Source of the DNA: Robiginitomaculum sp.
Lineage (GTDB): Bacteria > Pseudomonadota > Alphaproteobacteria > Caulobacterales > Maricaulaceae
Direction of reading: 5' to 3'
Length of the DNA: 5,127 nucleotides
Assembly (NCBI GenBank): GCA_026993275.1
Contig: JALWUB010000275.1
Coordinates: forward strand, 1 to 5,127
In this document: positions 1 through 4,304 of the stretch, piece by piece
Position numbering within the stretch: position 1 is the stretch's first letter
Layout of the letters: each line of letters begins with the position of its first letter
The notes under the pieces: generated by a model
Databases searched by the model: none
Seen by the model: only the letters and a program-made list of their open reading frames with translations
Told to the model about the DNA's origin: nothing
Translations under genes and position numbers: made by a program

Positions 1-1281
1 GGCGGCGGCCAGGTGTGGATGCTGCGCGCCCCCGATGGCCGCGAAACGGCGCTGTTCCGGCTTTCTGCGCCAGATGCCTTGCGCAGCCGCCCGCTGCGCC
101 TCGATAACACCTCCACGGGATTGTATTTCATCGACGGGCGCACGGGGCCGTATTCTGCGCTCAAGCGCCTCGACCTGCTCACGGGCGAAAGCCGTGTGCT
201 GGCGCGCGGCGCGGATGGCGACATCACCCAGGTGCTGTTTCATCCGGTCACCGGCCAGCCCCTGGCCTATCTGACCGCGGGCCCGGCGCCGCGCTGGCAT
301 GGCCTGTCGCGCGGATTTTCCCGGGTGCTGGCGCGCCTGCAAGAGCGCCTTGGGCCGCATTTTTTCATCCTGGCCCTGACCAATACGGCGCAAAAGCTGG
401 TGGTGTACAGCGACCGCTCCAACCAGCCTGGCCTGTATTCGCTTTTCGACCTGCCCTCTGACCGCATCACCACATTGTTCGAAACCATGCCGGACCTGGA
501 CAGGTTTGCCCTGCGTCCCGGCAGGCTGCTGCGCGTGCGCGCCCCTGATGGCCTGGACCTGGCCGCCTGGCTGACCCCGGCGCGCGGCCCGGAGCCGCGC
601 CAGCAGCCCTTGCTGGTGATGCCGCAGCCGGGCCCTGGCGCGCGCCTGGGCAATGGATTCAACCAGCATGTGCAATGGCTCAGCAATCGCGGTTACAACG
701 TGCTGGCGGTCAATACCCGCGGCGCGTCGGGCCTGGGGCGTGATTACCTGCTCAAGGGCATGGGCAAGGATGCGCCGCAGGCCGCTGCCGGTGATCTGGC
801 TAGCGCCGTCAAGGCGGTGCTGAAACAGGGCCTCGCCGATGGCGCGCGCCTGGGCGGGCTGGGCTGGGGCAAGGGCGCCCCCGTCATTCTTGACTATGCC
901 GCGCACGGCGCCCCGCCGCTCAACTGCGCCCTGGTGCTGGATCCGGCCGTGCAGGGCGCCCCCCGGCCTGACCAGATCAGGGTGCCCCTGCTGGTCCTGC
1001 AAAGTGGCGCCAAATCCGGCGCCAACGCAAAAGCGGCGCAGGCGCGGCGCCTGGTCAAGGCGGTGCGCGCGGCGGGCGGCGAGGCCGCGCTGGTGCAGTT
1101 TCCCGAAAGCACCCATGATCCCCTCGATGGGCCGGCCTTCATGCCGTTTGCGGCGCTGGCCGAAGCTTATCTGGCCAAATGCCTTGGCGGGGATGCCGAA
1201 CCGGTTGGCCGCAGCCTTGATGACCTTACCATTGCGGTCAATGCCGGGCCGGAGGGTGTGCCCGGCCTGAAACTGCCCTGA
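1..1281 (+). CDS. S9 (prolyl-oligopeptidase-like) alpha/beta hydrolase, 5' partial, probably catalytically inactive
   Basis: The reading frame is open from base 1 and ends at TGA 1279-1281, so the true start lies upstream; the ATG at 13 is internal. The first ~180 residues read like beta-propeller blades (repeated short strands, e.g. GLYFIDGRTG and LVVYSDRSNQPGLYSLFD). From ~base 535 an S9-type alpha/beta-hydrolase domain follows: RAPDGLDLAAWLTP, then QWLSNRGYNVLAVNTRGASG and GLGRDYLLKG, which match the conserved 'LAnRGYaVl.vNyRGStGyG' block of S9 peptidases. The key catalytic positions are changed. The GxSxG elbow reads G-W-G-K-G (862-876), with GGC (Gly, 868-870) where Ser is expected. The usual HGGP reads PQPGPG. 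The Asp loop (~1000-1017, QSGAKS) has Lys or Ser where Asp is expected. The His is kept (CAT 1114-1116, ESTHDP). Family assignment is strong; inactivity is inferred from these substitutions. No signal peptide can be judged because the N-terminus is missing. Confidence 0.85.
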   Translation, partial: GGGQVWMLRAPDGRETALFRLSAPDALRSRPLRLDNTSTGLYFIDGRTGPYSALKRLDLLTGESRVLARGADGDITQVLFHPVTGQPLAYLTAGPAPRWHGLSRGFSRVLARLQERLGPHFFILALTNTAQKLVVYSDRSNQPGLYSLFDLPSDRITTLFETMPDLDRFALRPGRLLRVRAPDGLDLAAWLTPARGPEPRQQPLLVMPQPGPGARLGNGFNQHVQWLSNRGYNVLAVNTRGASGLGRDYLLKGMGKDAPQAAAGDLASAVKAVLKQGLADGARLGGLGWGKGAPVILDYAAHGAPPLNCALVLDPAVQGAPRPDQIRVPLLVLQSGAKSGANAKAAQARRLVKAVRAAGGEAALVQFPESTHDPLDGPAFMPFAALAEAYLAKCLGGDAEPVGRSLDDLTIAVNAGPEGVPGLKLP

Positions 1282-1297
1282 GCCCTTGCCTCGTCCT

Positions 1298-1774
1298 TCA
1301 GGTCAGAAGATCGGCGCATATCGCCTCCAGGCCCGCCTTGTCGGCGGCGTCAAAGGCGGCCAGTTCTGCTGAATCCACGTCCAGCACGGCGCACAGGGCG
1401 CCGCTTTTGTCAAACACCGGCACGACGATCTCGGAACGGCTGTTGGCGTCACAGGCAATGTGGCCGGCAAAGGCGTGCACGTCATCGACCATCTGCGTCT
1501 GGCGCGTGCGCGCCGCGGCGCCGCAAACCCCGCGCGAGAACGGAATGCGCAAACAGCCCAGTGTGCCCTGATAGGGGCCGATGACCAGTTCTTCGGGATT
1601 TTCAGGATCAACCTCGTAAAATCCGGTCCAGTAAAAGCGTGGCGCAAAGGCGTGCGCCAGCAGACAGGCGGCCGTGGCAAAGCGCGCCGTGCGGCTGCGC
1701 TCGCCAGCCACCACCGCCCTGATCTGCTGATGGACCTGGCGGTATTGCTCTGCTTTGTCCGCTTTGTTCATCAT
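1298..1774 (-). CDS. msrC: free methionine-(R)-sulfoxide reductase (GAF-domain fRMsr)
   Basis: This 158-residue single-GAF-domain protein matches fRMsr (E. coli YebR/MsrC), a cytosolic enzyme that reduces free L-methionine-(R)-sulfoxide, normally with thioredoxin as electron donor. Diagnostic segments are FYWTGFY (47-53), GPYQGTLGCLRIPFSRGVCG (66-85), HIACDANSRSEIVVPVF (105-121) and VLDVDS (130-135). The three catalytic/resolving cysteines are at 74, 84 and 108, with spacings of 10 and 24 residues, the same as C84/C94/C118 of the E. coli enzyme, so an active enzyme is expected. Two ATGs are adjacent (1772-1774 and 1769-1771); GGAAGGG just upstream on the minus strand suits either. The gene begins 30 bp after the tetR stop, on the same strand, with no promoter or terminator visible between them, so they are probably co-transcribed. 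Its 3' end faces the S9-like gene across a 16-bp gap with no terminator visible. Confidence 0.93.
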   Translation of the reverse strand: MMNKADKAEQYRQVHQQIRAVVAGERSRTARFATAACLLAHAFAPRFYWTGFYEVDPENPEELVIGPYQGTLGCLRIPFSRGVCGAAARTRQTQMVDDVHAFAGHIACDANSRSEIVVPVFDKSGALCAVLDVDSAELAAFDAADKAGLEAICADLLT

Positions 1775-1804
1775 CAGGCCCTTCCCGTAATCATCACTGT
1801 GCCC

Positions 1805-2380
1805 TCAGGCTCTGACCAGTGCCATGGCCATGGCGCGGGCGCCAGTGGCGATGGCTTCGGATTGTGCCTTGTCAACTCCGGCGCGGGCCAGCGTCACGGC
1901 ACCCGTCAACAGCGACAGCAAGGCCCAGGCCTTGTCATGCCGCTGCTGATTGGCGCCAGGCATACCGCTGGCTATGGCTGCGGCAATTTGCGCAAGCTTG
2001 TTTTGGTACATGCGCCGAACCGGTTCGCTCATGCGCGCAACGTCTCCGGACAAGCTCTGCAAGGCACAGGCTTGCGCCGGATCGCATGTGCGCCGGTCTT
2101 GCAGGTAAAAATCGGCAAAGGCGGCAAGCCAGTCATCGCCATGATCCTTCTGCAGGGCGGTGATTGCGTCATGAACTTCATCCAGACCGGCTTCCAGGGC
2201 TTCAAGGAAGGCTTTTTCCTTGGATGTAAAATGGCCATAAAAGGCACCTGAGGTCAGGCCTGCTTCGTTTGCCAGGCCATCTACACCAATACCGCTATAC
2301 CCCTTTTTACGAAAACCGCGACCGACAGCATCCAGAATGTGCTGATGTGCTTCACTCTTGCACGTTTTTCTGGTCTGCAT
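1805..2380 (-). CDS. TetR/AcrR-family transcriptional repressor, likely local regulator of both flanking operons
   Basis: The 191-residue protein has the usual TetR length and order. The N-terminal DNA-binding domain has a helix-turn-helix at ~31-51 (GIGVDGLANEAGLTSGAFYGHF), followed by SKEKAFLEAL; the GAFYGHF-SKE signature is typical. The C-terminal ligand/dimer domain contains TCDPAQACALQSLSGDVARMSEPVRR (98-123), the segment where many family members have a 'C-x-(L/V)..L..E(V/L)...p..vR' pattern. Cysteines are at 7, 99 and 105. The C99/C105 pair falls near the C98/C106 pair of E. coli NemR in an alignment by eye, which suggests but does not prove thiol-based sensing. The start is supported by GGAG on the minus strand, 7 nt before the ATG at 2380. 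It is transcribed leftward, likely with the fRMsr gene, and diverges from the tautomerase operon. Four near-identical palindromes in the divergent region are its probable operators, implying autorepression as well as control of the rightward operon. The inducer is unknown. Confidence 0.92.
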   Translation of the reverse strand: MQTRKTCKSEAHQHILDAVGRGFRKKGYSGIGVDGLANEAGLTSGAFYGHFTSKEKAFLEALEAGLDEVHDAITALQKDHGDDWLAAFADFYLQDRRTCDPAQACALQSLSGDVARMSEPVRRMYQNKLAQIAAAIASGMPGANQQRHDKAWALLSLLTGAVTLARAGVDKAQSEAIATGARAMAMALVRA

Positions 2381-2421
2381 GTTTGCTCTCCATGCCTGCC
2401 GCCACCCGCGGCCGCTGCCAT

Positions 2422-2427
2422 TCTATA
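2422..2427 (-). promoter_or_regulatory. candidate -10 element of the tetR-msrC promoter
   Basis: The minus strand reads TATAGA here, four of six matches to TATAAT, placing a start site around 2414 and giving a leader of roughly 35 nt before the tetR ATG. No good -35 hexamer is found at 16-18 bp spacing (GGCTGG or similar), so the promoter would be weak or depend on another factor. Its overlap with operator copy 1 is the main reason to call it. Confidence 0.35.
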
Positions 2428-2438
2428 ACGATCGTTCC
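2424..2438. promoter_or_regulatory. TetR operator copy 1 (tetR-proximal)
   Basis: The 10-bp palindrome AACGATCGTT lies at 2427-2436, with ATA on its left and a broken right flank (CC instead of ATA). Its left edge overlaps TATAGA (minus strand, 2427-2422), the best -10-like hexamer for tetR, about 46 bp before the tetR ATG. A repressor bound here could block tetR-msrC transcription. It is the only copy near tetR and less symmetrical in its flanks than copies 3 and 4, which suggests milder autorepression (inference). Confidence 0.8.
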
Positions 2439-2623
2439 AGTTATCCAGCCCGTCAGGGCCAGATTTTAGGTCCAGACTCATGCGCGCGGCAGAGTGTAAG
2501 CGTGCAGGGAAACGCCGGATTGTAGCACTTCACATGCGCCTCTGTCTTGTGACTGACCCCGCGGGCAATGTCGCAAAACCGGGAGCGCTTTGAACTGAAC
2601 GCAGCAGGTGCAAGACACATTCC

Positions 2624-2636
2624 GTAACGATCGCTA
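2624..2636. promoter_or_regulatory. TetR operator copy 2 (one mismatch), upstream of the -35
   Basis: The core AACGATCGCT at 2626-2635 differs from the other three copies by one base (C for T at 2634). It ends about 8 bp before the -35 hexamer, and its centre is 28 bp from that of copy 3. Being imperfect, it is probably a weaker site that assists repression at the rightward promoter. Confidence 0.7.
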
Positions 2637-2643
2637 TTTCCTG

Positions 2644-2672
2644 TTGACATCATAACGATCGTTATATATTTG
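2644..2672 (+). promoter_or_regulatory. sigma-70-type promoter of the tautomerase operon
   Basis: A perfect -35 hexamer TTGACA lies at 2644-2649. The -10 is TATATT at 2665-2670 (15-bp spacer) or TATTTG at 2667-2672 (17-bp spacer). The start site would be near 2677, giving a leader of about 100 nt. Operator copy 3 fills the spacer, copy 2 lies just upstream and copy 4 just downstream of the start, as expected for a promoter shut tightly by a repressor and strong when released. Confidence 0.8.
2652..2665. promoter_or_regulatory. TetR operator copy 3, inside the promoter spacer
   Basis: This is a perfect 14-bp palindrome, ATAACGATCGTTAT. It lies between the -35 hexamer (ending 2649) and the -10, touching the first base of TATATT. 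A repressor dimer here would exclude RNA polymerase directly. Confidence 0.88.
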
Positions 2673-2688
2673 CCTTCGAGATCGTGAT

Positions 2689-2704
2689 TATAACGATCGT
2701 TATA
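2689..2704. promoter_or_regulatory. TetR operator copy 4, downstream of the start site
   Basis: This is the most symmetrical copy, a perfect 16-bp palindrome TATAACGATCGTTATA. Its centre is 38 bp from that of copy 3. It falls at about +12 to +27 relative to the predicted start, so binding would block initiation or early elongation. Confidence 0.88.
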
Positions 2705-2718
2705 TGAATGAGCGAAGC

Positions 2719-2745
2719 GCTGACCGGGCCGCTTGCCTGGTCAGC
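2719..2745 (+). promoter_or_regulatory. hairpin in the tautomerase mRNA leader
   Basis: GCTGACC (2719-2725) pairs with GGTCAGC (2739-2745). The stem continues inward through a G-U pair and three G/C pairs, giving about 11 pairs around a 5-nt loop. It ends 16 nt before the AAAGGA ribosome site at 2762-2767, so it does not cover it, and no T-run follows, so it is not an intrinsic terminator. It could stabilise the 5' end of the transcript; its role is not known. Confidence 0.5.
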
Positions 2746-2774
2746 CAGCTGCAAACGCATGAAAGGATAAAACC

Positions 2775-3191
2775 ATGCCTCTAACTCTGACACTGAGCGA
2801 GGGCGTATTGCCCGATGGCGCCGAAACAGAAGCCGTGAAACGCCTCACGGACCTGATGCTCAAATGGCACAATCTGACGGGCAATGCGGTGATGACGCCC
2901 AATGTCACCGCCATGGTGCAGACCCTGCCCCGTGGAAAGGCGTTTTCCGGCGGCAAGGTGTTTGATGGCGTGTGGATCGAATGGAAAGTTCCAAGCTTTG
3001 CCTTTGCCACGCGCGAAATACAGGAAGGGTTTTTTCGCGAGGCCACAGACCTGATTGTCAATCTGTCTGGCGGCACGCAACCCCGTGACAACGTCTATAT
3101 CAATGTCGTGCATACGGTGGATGGGGCCTGGAATCTGGATGGCCGGGCGATGACCAATGAAGACCTGATCGCGGCCATTGCCAAAGGCTGA
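2775..3191 (+). CDS. tautomerase-superfamily protein (fused 4-oxalocrotonate-tautomerase-like)
   Basis: The protein starts Met-Pro (MPLTLTLSEG). After Met removal, Pro becomes the N-terminal residue, the catalytic base of the 4-OT/MIF superfamily. At 138 residues it is about twice a 4-OT monomer and appears to contain two beta-alpha-beta units: strand ~2-7 plus helix ~16-31 and strand ~44-50 in the first half, then strand ~64-72 (FDGVWIEWK), helix ~79-97 (TREIQEGFFREATDLIVNL) and strand ~107-113 (NVYINVV) in the second. This is the plan of fused members such as MSAD and cis-CaaD. Only the first unit has the Pro start. The substrate cannot be read from the sequence; keto-enol tautomerisation or attack on an unsaturated acid are family possibilities. 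AAAGGA lies 7 nt before the ATG. It is the first gene after the operator-flanked promoter and 44 bp before the exported protein gene, so probably the main induced product. Confidence 0.85.
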   Translation: MPLTLTLSEGVLPDGAETEAVKRLTDLMLKWHNLTGNAVMTPNVTAMVQTLPRGKAFSGGKVFDGVWIEWKVPSFAFATREIQEGFFREATDLIVNLSGGTQPRDNVYINVVHTVDGAWNLDGRAMTNEDLIAAIAKG

Positions 3192-3235
3192 CCGGTATTT
3201 CTCAACACCCATATTGCAGATTTAGGAGTTTCTTC

Positions 3236-3718
3236 ATGAAAACGATTGCCATACCGGCCCTGATAGCCACCACCGCCCTTCTTGCCTCAAACCCTGTTCA
3301 AGCCGGCACGGAAAAATGCATGCCCATAGGAGGCGTTGCCGTTGCCAATTTCTTTGCCGAAGGTGACGGCCGTCCGGTTATCATTTCAGCAGCGCTGACC
3401 GGCAGTGTAAACAATGCTGCGGGCAAGATTATTTCCCAAATACAAACGGCCACCGGACTTGAAATGGACATGGAGCATTATTTTGGCCGGGATGATGGCG
3501 GCGCAATCTACACCAAGGACAAAGCTGTGCTCACTGCCATTCCGGAAAAACCAGGGCGTTACATGATCGAGATCACTTACCACATCCAGAACAGAGTGTC
3601 CCGGGGCACGCTGGCGGGCTTTGGCGGCACGTTTCAAAGCTATGGCCTTGTTGATATGCGTGATCCGGCAAACATGCAGGGCCTGGTCCGCTATAGTGGC
3701 AGCATCTGCAAACAATAA
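3236..3718 (+). CDS. exported (periplasmic) protein of unknown function
   Basis: I do not recognise a named family. The 160-residue product begins with a clear Sec signal peptide: MK at the N-terminus, a hydrophobic core (~4-18, IAIPALIATTALLAS) and a probable cleavage after VQA (23/24). There is no lipobox Cys at the junction, so it is likely soluble in the periplasm. The mature part (~137 residues) is rich in short beta-prone and Gly-rich segments (GGVAVANFF, RYMIEITYHI, LAGFGGTFQSYGLV), suggesting a small beta-barrel or beta-sandwich. The only two cysteines, C28 and C158, lie near the two ends of the mature chain and could form a disulfide closing the fold. AGGAG lies 7 nt before the ATG, and the gene follows the tautomerase by 44 bp with no terminator visible between, so it is probably in the same TetR-controlled transcript. 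Real gene: confident; function: unknown. Confidence 0.88.
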   Translation: MKTIAIPALIATTALLASNPVQAGTEKCMPIGGVAVANFFAEGDGRPVIISAALTGSVNNAAGKIISQIQTATGLEMDMEHYFGRDDGGAIYTKDKAVLTAIPEKPGRYMIEITYHIQNRVSRGTLAGFGGTFQSYGLVDMRDPANMQGLVRYSGSICKQ

Positions 3719-3754
3719 AGCCCCCAGCCGCCATCAAAGCCGCCCGGGCGCACT

Positions 3755-3774
3755 CCGGAAAAACGATTTTCCGG
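3755..3774 (+). terminator. perfect hairpin after the exported-protein gene, possible terminator
   Basis: CCGGAAAA (3755-3762) and TTTTCCGG (3767-3774) form an 8-bp perfect stem around the loop ACGA, 36 bp after the stop codon. No T-run follows (CTGCAC), so it is not a textbook intrinsic terminator. It may be an RNA 3'-end stabiliser or processing site that lets gloA be expressed at a different level from the two genes upstream. Confidence 0.4.
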
Positions 3775-3812
3775 CTGCACAAGACCAAGAAGTTGGCCAT
3801 GCGCGCGGCTGG

Positions 3813-3853
3813 CGGCAGGCTTTCCTGATCCCCTGATTTTGGAAAGCCTGCCG
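3813..3853 (+). repeat. 13-bp perfect inverted repeat upstream of gloA
   Basis: CGGCAGGCTTTCC (3813-3825) is repeated inverted as GGAAAGCCTGCCG (3841-3853) around a 15-nt loop ending in TTTT. It ends about 18 nt before the gloA ribosome site (GGAG 3872-3875). As RNA it would be a very stable stem. No T-run follows on either strand. It may be a terminator-like or mRNA-processing element; a protein-binding site is less likely given the long loop. I see no clear promoter for gloA in the gap. Confidence 0.5.
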
Positions 3854-3881
3854 ATGCCTTCCACAACAAAAGGAGCAAGAT

Positions 3882-4304
3882 ATGAACCCCGCAGAGCCGC
3901 GGCCAAGCCGCATTTTACACACCATGTTGCGTGTTAGCGATCTGGATCGCTCACTGGCATTTTACTGCGACCGCCTTGGCATGCGCGAACTGCGCCGCGA
4001 AAATTATCCTGGTGGCGCTTTCACCTTGTCTTTCATTGGCTATGGGGATGAAGCCTCCGCCACGGTTATTGAGCTGACATATAATTATGGCGTCAAGCGC
4101 TATAGCCACGGCACCGGCTTTGGCCATATCGCCTTGGCCGTGCCTGATATTTATGCCGTGTGCAGCAAGCTGGAGAAAGACGGGGTGGCAATTCTGCGCC
4201 CGCCAGGACCCATGACCCACACCGCGCACAATGGCCAAAGGGACGTAATTGCTTTTCTTGAAGATCCGGACGGTTACCGGGTTGAACTGATCGAGACCGC
4301 CTGA
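3882..4304 (+). CDS. gloA: lactoylglutathione lyase (glyoxalase I)
   Basis: The 140-residue protein is a short bacterial glyoxalase I, which converts the hemithioacetal of methylglyoxal and glutathione to S-lactoylglutathione in the cytosol. The two VOC-fold halves are visible: LHTMLRVSDLDRSLAFYCDRLGM (12-34) and GHIALAVPDI (81-90). The four metal ligands are present at H13 (ILHTMLRV), E64 (VIELTYNYG), H82 (GFGHIAL) and E135 (YRVELIE). They correspond to H5, E56, H74 and E122 of E. coli GlxI, a Ni(II) enzyme, so Ni use is likely. Between the last two ligands the protein is 5 residues longer than E. coli, in a His-rich loop (THTAH, 112-116). AAAGGAGC precedes the ATG by 6 nt. It lies 163 bp after the exported-protein gene, with two hairpins between, so membership of the TetR operon is likely but not certain. 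Its 3' end overlaps mutY antisense by 31 bp. Confidence 0.95.
   Translation: MNPAEPRPSRILHTMLRVSDLDRSLAFYCDRLGMRELRRENYPGGAFTLSFIGYGDEASATVIELTYNYGVKRYSHGTGFGHIALAVPDIYAVCSKLEKDGVAILRPPGPMTHTAHNGQRDVIAFLEDPDGYRVELIETA

Larger units (their letters stand above)
2381..2774. promoter_or_regulatory. 394-bp divergent regulatory region between tetR and the tautomerase operon
   Basis: No convincing gene is seen here. The stretch holds four AACGATCGTT-type palindromes, a strong rightward promoter, a weaker leftward -10-like element and a leader hairpin, all listed separately. The segment between the first and second palindromes (~2440-2620) shows no repeats or RNA gene that I recognise. A 66-codon minus-strand frame crosses it but has no family resemblance and runs through the promoter and operators. 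Confidence 0.85.

Noticed and set aside
1282..1297. Bidirectional terminator between the convergent S9-like gene and msrC
   Set aside because: The 16-bp gap holds no inverted repeat and no T-run.
1460..2251. 263-codon plus-strand frame opposite msrC and tetR
   Set aside because: It lies antisense to two well-recognised genes and crosses their junction; the length is explained by the high GC content.
2453..2653. 66-codon minus-strand frame in the divergent intergenic region
   Set aside because: It resembles no known family, has a composition unlike real proteins here, and runs across operator copy 2 and the -35 of the rightward promoter.
2677..2686. Possible fifth operator between copies 3 and 4 (CGAGATCGTG)
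   Set aside because: Only the six central bases GATCGT match and it has no dyad symmetry beyond GATC; too weak to call.
3741..3750. CGCCCGGGCG palindrome after the exported-protein gene
   Set aside because: It is a 10-bp GC-only palindrome without a loop, common by chance in such DNA, with no second copy in the window.
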